Source: Solibacillus cecembensis (GTDB lineage Bacteria > Bacillota > Bacilli > Bacillales_A > Planococcaceae). Taken from it: 64,000 nt of DNA. The notes beneath the pieces were generated by a model that was not told the origin of the DNA, made no database searches, and saw only the letters and a program-made list of their open reading frames with translations. Each line of letters opens with the position of its first letter. Positions within the stretch are counted from its first letter, which is position 1. This document shows positions 46,443 through 54,295 of this stretch, piece after piece. The stretch covers positions 59,519-123,518 of the forward strand of contig NZ_LMBZ01000017.1 in the NCBI RefSeq assembly GCF_001439635.1, read 5' to 3'. A program made the position numbers and the translations under genes.

Positions 46443-48455
46443 TTAAGAAACGACCGTTTTTGGCTCATTTCCTTTGTTTTTTGAGAAGATTTGTAATGCC
46501 CACATTGCGAAGAATACAATTAGACCAATCGTATCTGATAGTGATTCTGGATAAATCATTGCTAATCCTGCAGCCATGACAACTACTCGCTCCACTATCA
46601 TTAACTTTCGGTACCAGAATCCGATAACCCCTGCACCGATTGCAATCATACCCATTATCGCTGTAAATACTACCCAAATAATTTCTAATACCGTTACGTC
46701 AATCATCAATAACGCTGGTGAGAATACAATCATATAAGGAATAATAAATGCCGCAATCGCTAACTTAGCAGAGTCCACACCCGTTTTGATCGGATCTCCA
46801 CCTGATATTCCGGAAGCTGCAAAGGCCGCGAGTGCAACAGGCGGTGTAATATCTGCAATAATACCAAAGTAAAATACGAAGAAATGAGCAGATAATAATA
46901 CAACGATTGGCACAGCACTTTGCGGTACATCCGGTGCTAATAACGCAATAATCGCAGGTGCGGCAATCGTTGATGTAATAACATAGTTCGCTGTTGTCGG
47001 TGCACCCATACCTAAAATAAGCGACGCAATCATTACGAAGAATAATGTTAATAAAATGCTGCCTCCAGCTAATTTAACTAAGCTATTCGCAAGTGATAAT
47101 CCAAGACCTGTCTTTACAACTACCCCAACAATGATCCCGGCACATGCAGTCGCTGCAACGACACCTAATGCTGTTTTTGCACCATCTACTAAAGCATCTA
47201 AAATATCTGCAAAACCTAGACGTGTCTCCTTATTAAACATTCCTACTAAAATACAAGCTAAAATGCCGTATAAAGCGGAATGCATTACAGGTATACCAAC
47301 TAACATTAATACAATAATTAAAATGATCGGGATTAATAAATAAATTTTCATCAATACTTCTTTACGATTCGGTAATTCCTCATCCGATAATCCACGTAAT
47401 CCTAAACGCTTCGCTTCAAAATGCGTCATAATCCAAATTCCTGTAAAGTAAAGTAATGCAGGAATTGCTGCGGCTTTCGCAATATCCCAATACGTAACAC
47501 CACGTCCAATAAACTCTACCATTAAGAAGGCTGCCGCTCCCATAATCGGTGGCATTAATTGACCACCAGTTGAGGCTGCCGCTTCTACTGCTCCTGCAAA
47601 CTCCTTTTTATAGCCTAGCTTTTTCATCATCGGAATTGTATAAGCACCCGATGTTACAACGTTTGCAACGGAACTACCTGAAATTGTTCCTTGTAATGCA
47701 GATGAGAAAATCGCTACTTTAGCAGGACCCCCGATTAATTTTCCCGCGATTGCTACGGCTAAATCATTAAAATATTGCCCTACTCCTGTTTTCACTAAAA
47801 AGGCACCGAATAATAAGAACACAAAAATAAATGTAGCCGATACACTTAAAGGAGTTCCTAAAATACCATCTGTTGAGTAGAACATTAAATTTACAATGTT
47901 GTCTACACTTTGACCACGGTGTGCCATGAAATCCGGCATATAAGGACCGAAATAAGCGTACAGCAGGAATAAACTTGCAATAATCGTAATAGGTAATCCA
48001 ACTGCACGTCTTGCTGCTTCTAAAACTAAAATCGTCGCAAGAAGCCCGATATAAAAGTCCATTGTTTCCAATCTTCCTAAACTTTGTACAAGGCGCTCAT
48101 AGTTTATTACCCAATACGAACCAACTACAATAGATAGCAGCGCTAAAATGTAATCGTAAAATGGAATGGTATCTTTTTTTGTTTTACGAATTGCTGGAAA
48201 TAGTAAAAATATAAATGTTAAACCGAATCCTAAATGGACTGTACGCTGAATTTGAGCTGGGAATAATCCAAAAACAACCGTATAAAGTTGAAATAAAGAA
48301 AACAGTAAGAGTCCCACATAAATCACTTTTTTCATAATGCCATTCACATTACGCGTGTTTGATTCAATATCGTATTTTTCTAATAACGCTTGCTGGTCTT
48401 CAGCAGATAATTGTTCAAATTGGTTATCAGCAATTTGATCATTCTTTGTTGTCAT
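46443..48455 (-). CDS. TRAP transporter fused permease (TAXI type)
   Basis: Membrane protein of 670 aa joining the small (DctQ-like, about 40-190) and large (DctM-like, about 200-630) TRAP subunits. Features include GTISGSSVANVVTSGAYTIPMM, AAASTGGQLMPPIMGAAAFLM and LILGMGAPTTANYVITSTIAAPA, which are the substrate and ion-binding loops of the DctM half. It works with the TAXI binding protein encoded two genes upstream, using an ion gradient to import an organic acid or amino-acid-like ligand, often glutamate. It overlaps the DUF1850 gene by 17 bases. Confidence 0.93.
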   Translation of the reverse strand: MTTKNDQIADNQFEQLSAEDQQALLEKYDIESNTRNVNGIMKKVIYVGLLLFSLFQLYTVVFGLFPAQIQRTVHLGFGLTFIFLLFPAIRKTKKDTIPFYDYILALLSIVVGSYWVINYERLVQSLGRLETMDFYIGLLATILVLEAARRAVGLPITIIASLFLLYAYFGPYMPDFMAHRGQSVDNIVNLMFYSTDGILGTPLSVSATFIFVFLLFGAFLVKTGVGQYFNDLAVAIAGKLIGGPAKVAIFSSALQGTISGSSVANVVTSGAYTIPMMKKLGYKKEFAGAVEAAASTGGQLMPPIMGAAAFLMVEFIGRGVTYWDIAKAAAIPALLYFTGIWIMTHFEAKRLGLRGLSDEELPNRKEVLMKIYLLIPIILIIVLMLVGIPVMHSALYGILACILVGMFNKETRLGFADILDALVDGAKTALGVVAATACAGIIVGVVVKTGLGLSLANSLVKLAGGSILLTLFFVMIASLILGMGAPTTANYVITSTIAAPAIIALLAPDVPQSAVPIVVLLSAHFFVFYFGIIADITPPVALAAFAASGISGGDPIKTGVDSAKLAIAAFIIPYMIVFSPALLMIDVTVLEIIWVVFTAIMGMIAIGAGVIGFWYRKLMIVERVVVMAAGLAMIYPESLSDTIGLIVFFAMWALQIFSKNKGNEPKTVVS

Positions 48456-48954
48456 TCAATTTCACACCTTTCATTTTTTCATAGAATGATATTTTTCTTA
48501 CCTCAGTAAAATAGGACTTCCCTTTTACTAAATTATCTTTCAAATCATATTCTTTCTCACCGTATTGAAGTATTAGCTTGTGTTGAACCGCGCCAATATG
48601 AAGCGTAAAATTAGGCAATTTCGCATCTTCATAGCGTAATGTATATAAATCATCTTCATATGTAAGCGTTTGCCCTTCTTCCGCATGACCCGGCATGCCG
48701 ATTGCAACATCTGAATATTTCATCGATACTAGTTGAAATTCATTAGATGTTAAAACCCGATAACTTTCGATGACATCCGATAGGTGAATAGAATGGGTAA
48801 AAACGATTTGAAAATCATTACCCGAATTTAATAATAAATAACTTACATTCGGCTGCTCATTTCTTGTTTCCGTCAAAACTAATGCTTTTTGGAATGGAAT
48901 GAAACTTGCTGCACAGCAAATTACAACAAAACTTACAATGAACCACTTTTTCAT
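48439..48954 (-). CDS. DUF1850 protein of the TRAP operon
   Basis: Secreted or membrane-anchored protein of 171 aa. An N-terminal hydrophobic segment KKWFIVSFVVICCAASFIPF is followed by the DUF1850 core, with FQIVFTHSIHLSDVIESYRV and the conserved MKYSDVAIGMPGH. DUF1850 genes regularly sit between TAXI binding protein and fused TRAP permease genes, as here, so a helper role in transport is likely but unproven. Translation overlaps the permease start. ATG 48954 is preferred over 48960 on ribosome-site spacing. Confidence 0.85.
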   Translation of the reverse strand: MKKWFIVSFVVICCAASFIPFQKALVLTETRNEQPNVSYLLLNSGNDFQIVFTHSIHLSDVIESYRVLTSNEFQLVSMKYSDVAIGMPGHAEEGQTLTYEDDLYTLRYEDAKLPNFTLHIGAVQHKLILQYGEKEYDLKDNLVKGKSYFTEVRKISFYEKMKGVKLNDNKE

Positions 48955-48968
48955 AAACATTCACCATT

Positions 48969-49005
48969 AAAAATGCCTCTGAAGCATTTTTTGCAACAGA
49001 GGCCT
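48969..49005 (-). terminator. Attenuator hairpin between binding protein and DUF1850/permease genes
   Basis: GCCTCTG pairs with CAGAGGC and is followed by ATTTTTA on the minus strand. It lies directly after the binding-protein stop codon. It is probably a leaky terminator giving more binding protein than permease. Confidence 0.7.
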
Positions 49006-49015
49006 TTGCATTGTA

Positions 49016-50038
49016 TTACTTGTTTACTTCGTCAAAATACTTTTGTGCACCTGGGTGAACGTCAATACCAATTCCATCTAAACCTGTTTCAGCCTTAATG
49101 AATGCACCTTTTGCATGACTAATTTTACCTACGTTATCATAGATCGCTTTTGTCATAGCATAAACTAAATCTTCTGGAAGATCTTTGTTAACTGCTAACA
49201 TCGCACCTACTGATACAGCTGGAACCTCTTTTTCTAAACCATAAATACCCGCTGGAATTGCATCTACTGCATAGTATGGATATTTAGCAATTAGCTCAGC
49301 TGCTTTGTCTGCTTCTACTGGCACAATGTGAACACCATTCGTCGCATTAAGTGCTTCTACCGCACCTGTTGGGTAACCCGCAGTAATGAATGCTGCATCA
49401 ATTTGACCTGATTGGATTCCATCTGCTGACTCACCGAAATCTAAGTTTTGTGCTTTAATGTCATCCATTGTTAAACCATGAATTTCTAATAATTGCTCAG
49501 CGTTTGCGTAAGTACCTGAACCAGGAGCACCTACAGAAACTTTTTTACCTTTTAAATCTGCGAATGTTTTAATATCTGATTTAGATAATGTTACAAGTTG
49601 AACTGTTTCTGGATACAACGCACCTAATGCTGAAACCTTATCAATTGTTTGACCTTCAAACATTAATGTTCCGTTAGTTCCATAATAAGCGATGTCTGTT
49701 TGAACGAAAGCTACGTCACCTTCGCCATTTTGTAATGCTGTCATATTAGCTGCAGAAGCTTGAGAAACTTCAGCTGTTGTTTTTACGCCTGTATCAGAAG
49801 TGATTAAATCCGCAAATGTACCACCTAATGGGTAGTATGTACCTTGCGTACCACCTGTTAAAATACTTAAATATTTTACATCGCCAAAATCCGCTTGTGC
49901 TGTTGTATCTGTATCAGCAGTTGAATCAGCAGGTTTCTCTGTATCTTTACCTGAATCTTCATCACTACCGCAAGCTGCTAACACTAATAGTAAAGCGCTT
50001 ACCATAGTTAGAAGTAATAGTTTATTCTTTTTAAACAT
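49016..50038 (-). CDS. TAXI family TRAP solute-binding lipoprotein
   Basis: Binding lipoprotein of 340 aa. The signal ends in VLAACGSDED with the acylated Cys near residue 23, then a Thr/Asp-rich linker (25-50). The TAXI core starts with YLSILTGGTQGTYYPLGGTF and continues with GDVAFVQTDIAYYGTNG, GKKVSVGAPGSGTYANAEQL and DAAFITAGYPTGAVEAL. First gene of the transport operon. Many homologues bind glutamate, but the ligand cannot be told here. Confidence 0.93.
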   Translation of the reverse strand: MFKKNKLLLLTMVSALLLVLAACGSDEDSGKDTEKPADSTADTDTTAQADFGDVKYLSILTGGTQGTYYPLGGTFADLITSDTGVKTTAEVSQASAANMTALQNGEGDVAFVQTDIAYYGTNGTLMFEGQTIDKVSALGALYPETVQLVTLSKSDIKTFADLKGKKVSVGAPGSGTYANAEQLLEIHGLTMDDIKAQNLDFGESADGIQSGQIDAAFITAGYPTGAVEALNATNGVHIVPVEADKAAELIAKYPYYAVDAIPAGIYGLEKEVPAVSVGAMLAVNKDLPEDLVYAMTKAIYDNVGKISHAKGAFIKAETGLDGIGIDVHPGAQKYFDEVNK

Positions 50039-50344
50039 GTTAAATCCCCCTCTTTTTTACAACTCTAGTCTATTTTACATGCATAATTATTTAAAAGTCA
50101 AACAATTTTAAAGATATCGTTTATATCAACAATTCGGAATAACCTCAAAAATGCACTAATAAACTAGTAAAAATCAATATTAACTAAGTGCAAAACTATG
50201 AATATAGTAAGTTGTGGATAAATGTGGAAACCCGGCGCATAAGAAATGAATAAATTAATATTTCAGATACTCTGTGCATCCTAAATAACTAATCCCTATT
50301 TTATATAGAAACAAAAAAACTGCGCCCAAACCTCGGACACAGCA
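50039..50344. other. AT-rich gap upstream of the TRAP operon
   Basis: Apart from the terminator at 50313-50343 and presumed promoter DNA for the TRAP operon, I see no open frame, repeat or structured RNA here. Confidence 0.5.
50313..50343 (-). terminator. Terminator of the Cu/Zn superoxide dismutase gene
   Basis: CTGCGCCC pairs with GGACACAG with wobble pairs. A TTTTTTTG tail follows on the minus strand. Confidence 0.75.
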
Positions 50345-50887
50345 TCATTTAATAACACCACAAACCATTCGAGCACCTGAATTTCCTGAAGGATCTGTTT
50401 TGTAGTCATCTTCCTTTTCATGAATGATAATCGAACTACCATCCGCATCAAATAAAGAATTTACTTCTCCCTTTTTCAATGTAAATTGAGGCGCAATAAA
50501 ATTTAATTGAACTTCACCATTTTCATCAACAACTAAATTTGGCAAGTCACCTACATGTGGTCCGAGTGGGTTTTCAACACCGTGCTTTTTGATTGTCGGA
50601 TTATAATGGGCACCCGCGGATTCAAAAGTAGGTTTTTCACATTTTCCAACTTCATGAATATGAATGCCATGCTCACCTGGTGGTAAGCTATTCAATTGGG
50701 CCGACAACTCTACCCCTTTTCCCGTCTCTTGGAAAGACACCTCACCGATAAACTCGTCATTTGTATTGTACATAAGCGCTTTAGCAGTCAGTGTTTCTGG
50801 CGCACTTACTGGAACGCTTTTTGATTGAAATAAATTACAACCACCTAATAACAATACAAGTGGCACTAACATAAGTAAATATCTCAT
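50345..50887 (-). CDS. Cu/Zn-type superoxide dismutase-like lipoprotein
   Basis: Lipoprotein of 180 aa with lipobox [10 protein letters not shown] (Cys near 17). The SodC signature is present: [15 protein letters not shown] with the copper-binding His pair and disulfide Cys, the zinc loop [14 protein letters not shown] with [10 protein letters not shown], a [11 protein letters not shown] copper His, and [12 protein letters not shown] with the active-site Arg and second Cys. B. subtilis YojM is a comparable protein that lost activity by a ligand change; the ligands I can read here look intact. It protects the outer cell surface from superoxide. Confidence 0.88.
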   Translation of the reverse strand: MRYLLMLVPLVLLLGGCNLFQSKSVPVSAPETLTAKALMYNTNDEFIGEVSFQETGKGVELSAQLNSLPPGEHGIHIHEVGKCEKPTFESAGAHYNPTIKKHGVENPLGPHVGDLPNLVVDENGEVQLNFIAPQFTLKKGEVNSLFDADGSSIIIHEKEDDYKTDPSGNSGARMVCGVIK

Positions 50888-51030
50888 TCTTCACCTCCTC
50901 GTCAGTAGCGTCACCAGGAAAAGAGGTTTTTATTCCATTGTTAGCAATAAACTTCATAACACGAAAATCAAAGGGGTAACTCTAATTTCTCCGTTTTTTG
51001 ACGATATAAATATGAAAGGAGAGGATACTT

Positions 51031-51213
51031 TTGGATATTAATTCTATGATGTCTGCTCAACTTGCTTCACTGCAACAAACATTGCAAATGAGCATTCTAG
51101 ACAAGTCAATGAACAATGGCGCTGCTGGTGTAATCAAAATGATGGAAGAGCTACCACAGCAAACAGCCGCAGCTCACCCTTACAAAGGCCAAGTAATTGA
51201 CATTCAAGCTTAA
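51031..51213 (+). CDS. YjfB family putative motility protein
   Basis: Small protein of 60 aa with a TTG start preceded by AAAGGAGAGG at good spacing. The pattern MDINSMMSAQLASLQQTLQM, ILDKSMNNGA and the VIDIQA end match the YjfB_motility family, which is under sigma-D control in B. subtilis and linked to motility. I did not find a clear sigma-D promoter. A hairpin at about 51228-51254 follows without a T run. Confidence 0.75.
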   Translation: MDINSMMSAQLASLQQTLQMSILDKSMNNGAAGVIKMMEELPQQTAAAHPYKGQVIDIQA

Positions 51214-51269
51214 CTTACTTCAGCAATAAGTCCTCCACTTCTATCAGTGGGAGATGAATGCCAAATAAT

Positions 51270-51400
51270 CACTTGGTTCTGTATGATTCACCCCTGGCTG
51301 AACCAAGTTAATGCCCCGGCGGATGTCACAGATTTTTAAGGGGAATTTTTCGAGCGAGCTCGAAAAATTCTGGACGCAATTACGCCGAGGCGTAATTGAT
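51270..51400 (+). repeat. Structured repeat element, copy C
   Basis: Hairpin ACTTGGTTC with GAACCAAGT, then TTAATGCCCCGGCGGATG, the stem TTTTTCGAG with CTCGAAAAA, and a perfect palindrome CAATTACGCC-GA-GGCGTAATTG at the 3' end. Unlike the other copies it is followed by a terminator, not a gene. It precedes copy D by 145 bp in the same direction. Confidence 0.92.
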
Positions 51401-51405
51401 TTTGT

Positions 51406-51438
51406 AAAGACGCCCATTCATTTGAGCGTCTTTTTTTA
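51406..51438 (+). terminator. Terminator after repeat copy C
   Basis: AAAGACGC pairs with GCGTCTTT, followed by T's. It begins six bases past the repeat element. Confidence 0.88.
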
Positions 51439-51544
51439 ATATACTAATTACTAAAGGGCATTGTTGGTTGTAAACCGCATGTTAAACATTCGTTAAATTG
51501 CTTGGAAATGCTGGTTTTCGGGTAATATGAGTATTACAATGAAA

Positions 51545-51681
51545 TTAACTTCTTTCAGCAGAAGAAGAGTACATCTGCTGAAAGAAGTTAATGCCCCGGC
51601 GGATGTCACAGATTTTTAAGGGGAGTTTTTCGAGCACACTCGAAAAAAATCTGGACACAATTACGCCAAGCCGTAATTGAT
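51545..51681 (+). repeat. Structured repeat element, copy D (leader of HD gene)
   Basis: An 18-bp perfect hairpin (TTAACTTCTTTCAGCAGA with TCTGCTGAAAGAAGTTAA), then the conserved core and a TTTTTCGAG with CTCGAAAAA stem, ending in GCCAAGCCGTAATTGATT. It ends 22 nt before the presumed start codon of the HD gene. Confidence 0.92.
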
Positions 51682-51703
51682 TCAAATAAAAGGAGTGGTT
51701 TTT

Positions 51704-52339
51704 ATAGGAATTCATGCATTTTTTACAAGCTTAAATGATTTGGAGCGCATCATCCGTTGTCCGGGACGTTTTAAATATGAAGAGCATAATGTCGCAGCCC
51801 ACTCTTGGAAGGTTTCGCAATATGCCATGTTTTTTGCCACACTTGAAGAACGCGCGGGTAATACCATTGATTGGAAATCCCTATATGAAAAAACAATCAA
51901 TCACGATTTTGCCGAAGTGTTCATTGGGGATATAAAAACACCAGTCAAACACGCGAGCCTTGAGTTAAAGCAAATGCTTGCACATGTAGAAGAAAAGATG
52001 ATGGAAAAATTTATTTTTGAAGAAATTCCACCCGATTTACAAGACGTATTTTTAGCTCGTATGAAAGAAGGGAAAGACGCAACAATTGAAGGTCGTTTAC
52101 TGGAATTTGCAGATAAGCTCGACCAATTTTATGAGTCCTTCGCCGAATTAAAACACGGAAACACTGATCGAGAATTTGTTTATATGTATCAGACAGCTCT
52201 CACTAAATTGCTTCAAATACCGCTTCAAGTGAGTGTACTTTATTTCAAAAACGAAATATTAGCAGACGTCATCGCGGAAAAAACGACAATCGATATTGCC
52301 CAGCTTACGAATCAAATTTTACAAAACCATAAAGATTAA
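51704..52339 (+). CDS. HD-domain (YfbR-like) hydrolase with apparent ATA start
   Basis: Soluble metal-dependent phosphohydrolase of about 211 aa. HD features are EEHNVAAHSWKVSQYAMFF (first His), INHDFAEVFIGDIKTPVK (the HD pair) and LEFADKLDQFYESF (last Asp). YfbR-type enzymes are 5'-deoxynucleotidases. AAAAGGAG lies 8 nt before an in-frame ATA at 51704; related proteins, as I recall them, begin with Met exactly there (MGIHxFF). In-frame TTG at 51677 lies in the repeat without a site, and GTG at 51695 overlaps the ribosome site. So the start codon appears to be ATA, or is mutated. Confidence 0.75.
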   Translation: MGIHAFFTSLNDLERIIRCPGRFKYEEHNVAAHSWKVSQYAMFFATLEERAGNTIDWKSLYEKTINHDFAEVFIGDIKTPVKHASLELKQMLAHVEEKMMEKFIFEEIPPDLQDVFLARMKEGKDATIEGRLLEFADKLDQFYESFAELKHGNTDREFVYMYQTALTKLLQIPLQVSVLYFKNEILADVIAEKTTIDIAQLTNQILQNHKD

Positions 52340-52343
52340 CACC

Positions 52344-52379
52344 AGAAGGCTTCCCATTTAAACGAGGAAGGCTTTTTTT
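52344..52379 (+). terminator. Terminator of the HD gene
   Basis: GGCTTCC and GGAAGGC form an imperfect stem. A TTTTTTT tail follows. Confidence 0.65.
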
Positions 52380-52474
52380 AATATCGCATACCACTGAAAA
52401 TCAAAAACAACCGACATCAATTAATGTTTGATTTTCCCGCAAAATATTTGACTTTTTCCTTTAAACAAGCTTTG

Positions 52475-52503
52475 TTGCACATCTTAAAAGGTTCAGTTAT
52501 TAT
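52475..52503 (+). promoter_or_regulatory. Strong promoter of the 6S-like RNA
   Basis: TTGCAC (52475-52480), a 17-bp spacer and TATTAT (52498-52503). The predicted start at about 52510 coincides with the first base of the RNA closing stem. Confidence 0.75.
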
Positions 52504-52509
52504 TACATT

Positions 52510-52762
52510 AAGGCTACGTTGTACGTACGAATATTAAGTTTTAACCTTTATGCTTATACAGGGAGTTTTACATCGAAGTACGAATGGCGTGCCCAGGTTT
52601 TTAACTTGGGATAGACAGGAATACTTTTGCGAACACCCACTTTGAGGAGTGGTGGTTTAAAACTTTCTATAATAAACTACGGCAATGTGGCTTACCTACA
52701 TAAAGCGCATACCAGTAATGGTTTATGGGCACTCTCTCCTTTAATGGTGAGGGTGTTTTTTT
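52510..52762 (+). ncRNA. ssrS: Structured RNA, probable 6S RNA
   Basis: The first bases after the promoter (TAAGGCTACGTTG, 52509-52521) pair with CAATGTGGCTTA (52684-52695) with one bulge. The inner AAGTTTTAACC (52536-52546) pairs with GGTTTAAAACTT, closing a long rod with internal bubbles, terminal hairpins CCCAGG/CTTGGG and CCCACT/AGTGGTGG. A terminator (52730-52739 with 52746-52755) and seven T's end the transcript. The ~190-nt rod with a central bubble and an AGUUUU-ACC segment near base 30-40 fits B. subtilis 6S-1 RNA, which binds the housekeeping RNA polymerase. There is no open frame. Identity is inferred by architecture, not by alignment. Confidence 0.65.
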
Positions 52763-52778
52763 ATAGGTAAAATTGGTG

Positions 52779-52800
52779 TTGGGGTTAAATTGGGGTTAAA
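52779..52800 (+). repeat. Tandem 11-bp repeat at the prophage edge
   Basis: TTGGGGTTAAA occurs twice in perfect tandem (52779-52789 and 52790-52800). It sits between the 6S-like terminator and the first prophage gene. It may be an integrase arm-type site or part of attL; the other end of the prophage is not in the window. Confidence 0.5.
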
Positions 52801-52828
52801 CTTTAAGATAATTTATTATAAATAATAG

Positions 52829-52860
52829 CAAAGACCACTCTTAAATTGAGTGGTCTTCTT
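52829..52860 (-). terminator. tubZ terminator
   Basis: AAGACCACTC pairs perfectly with GAGTGGTCTT. T runs are present on both sides. Confidence 0.88.
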
Positions 52861-52867
52861 TCATTCA

Positions 52868-54295
52868 TTAAAAAGTAAAATCAAAATCATTTAACGCAGC
52901 TGTTAGATCCGCTTTAGATTCTTTTTCTTTAGTTGGTTCATTTGATTTCAATAAATCACTCAACCCCAAATCATCCAGTGATAAATCGAAATCATCATCC
53001 GCTTTACTATCAATCGATTCGATACTAGCGCTTGCAAAGTTAATCTGTTTATTACGTTCAATAAATTCGTTATACTCCTCAACTAACCCTTTTGATAATC
53101 GCCCAGGTAAAACATCCGCTTTGTAAAATGAATACGCCGTGACCATCCCCTCGTTCTTTTCCTGCACATATCCACTGAATACCGTACCGTTAATTGGTAG
53201 CATCTCATGTAAATGTTCCGTAGCACTTTCGATAAATCCGCCATTCCCATAATCCTTTTTTGAATCTAACGCAGCCAATAATCCCACGTGATGTACTTTG
53301 GTTACTGTATCACCATCTGTTAATTGTACCGGTTCATGCATATTGCTACTTTCAATTGCCTTTTTAAATAGCTTTGTAACATCTGATGAACCTTCAATAA
53401 CTGATGAAGATAACTCTTGTTTCGATAGCACCAAGCACCCTTTATGTTCCGTTAATGCACGTTTTAGGTCCTGACTATCCATTACTACACTCGTACCGCC
53501 TTGTGTGGCTGCTGTATTGATTTCATGGAACGTGCTAGCAATCTCGTAATTGGCATAATCCCGGTAATTATCAAACTGCTCTTTTTTAACTTGTGGTAGG
53601 CTCTTAAATGCATCGTAGAAAAATTGATTATCTGGGAACATAACGAATGAAATACTTTTCGTTACATCGTTGGCAAGTCCCCAAATTTTCGTAGCGAATT
53701 TATTAACCTGTCTCAATACGTCCGGGCCATCATTGCGCAATGGTAGGCATGCGATCACGCCCAACTTAATAAAATTTTCTTCTGCGATTGCCAATGCTTT
53801 TTTATTAAATTCAACTTGATTTTCCTTGTATTTATCCAGACCAAACTTGTTGATCATCGCTTCAAGCACTTTTTTTATTTTCGGCTTGTTATGCATATCG
53901 TGGAAATCTTCAATTGCTTTAACGATGGTCGATGTACCAGTACCTCCACCTAACCCAGCTACAAATAAAACTAAGTCGTCTTTAGTGCCTAATTTTTTAT
54001 TAATAAAATTATGCATTGTCGCTTGTACTTTTACATCATGGTCTAAAATCTTAATTGCCTTTTCAGGATTTTTACCAAGACCACCTAAGTTAAGGCTAAT
54101 GCGGTTATCCGGATCAATGAAACGCAACTCTTTTAAATCACCATTATTTGAATTTAAAGCTAAACAGTTATAAGTTTGTTCTCCCGCTGCTGTTGTGTAT
54201 TTTGCAAATACGTCTACGATGCGGGAACCTGCTTGACCAAAGCCTACTGCCGTTATGTTTAATGCGGGATTATTCGTAATAAATGATTTAACCAT
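52868..54295 (-). CDS. tubZ: TubZ-type tubulin/FtsZ-like GTPase (partition)
   Basis: Cytomotive GTPase of 475 aa (pBtoxis TubZ is 484). The N-terminus has NITAVGFGQAGSRIVDVF (first nucleotide loop); the tubulin signature is VAGLGGGTGTSTIVKAIEDF (near residue 112), and the domain continues with GVIACLPLRNDGPDVLRQVN. It is not FtsZ: spacing and sequence outside the G-box differ and an adjacent TubR-like gene is present. The last 50 residues are acidic, with DDDFDLSLDDLGLSDLL, unlike the basic tail of pBtoxis TubZ. It forms treadmilling filaments that move TubR-tubC complexes, segregating a plasmid or phage genome. Confidence 0.85.
   Translation of the reverse strand: MVKSFITNNPALNITAVGFGQAGSRIVDVFAKYTTAAGEQTYNCLALNSNNGDLKELRFIDPDNRISLNLGGLGKNPEKAIKILDHDVKVQATMHNFINKKLGTKDDLVLFVAGLGGGTGTSTIVKAIEDFHDMHNKPKIKKVLEAMINKFGLDKYKENQVEFNKKALAIAEENFIKLGVIACLPLRNDGPDVLRQVNKFATKIWGLANDVTKSISFVMFPDNQFFYDAFKSLPQVKKEQFDNYRDYANYEIASTFHEINTAATQGGTSVVMDSQDLKRALTEHKGCLVLSKQELSSSVIEGSSDVTKLFKKAIESSNMHEPVQLTDGDTVTKVHHVGLLAALDSKKDYGNGGFIESATEHLHEMLPINGTVFSGYVQEKNEGMVTAYSFYKADVLPGRLSKGLVEEYNEFIERNKQINFASASIESIDSKADDDFDLSLDDLGLSDLLKSNEPTKEKESKADLTAALNDFDFTF

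Noticed and set aside
51228..51254. Hairpin CTCCCACT/AGTGGAGG after the YjfB gene, similar in look to the right-end hairpins of IS200/IS605 elements
   Set aside because: No tnpA or tnpB remnant is nearby and the similarity rests on a short stem; I keep it only as a possible hint on the origin of the neighbouring repeats.
52868..54295. Reading this gene as chromosomal FtsZ
   Set aside because: Sequence outside the G-box does not follow FtsZ, the C-terminal FtsZ peptide is missing, and the gene overlaps a wHTH gene preceded by repeats, which is the TubRZ layout.
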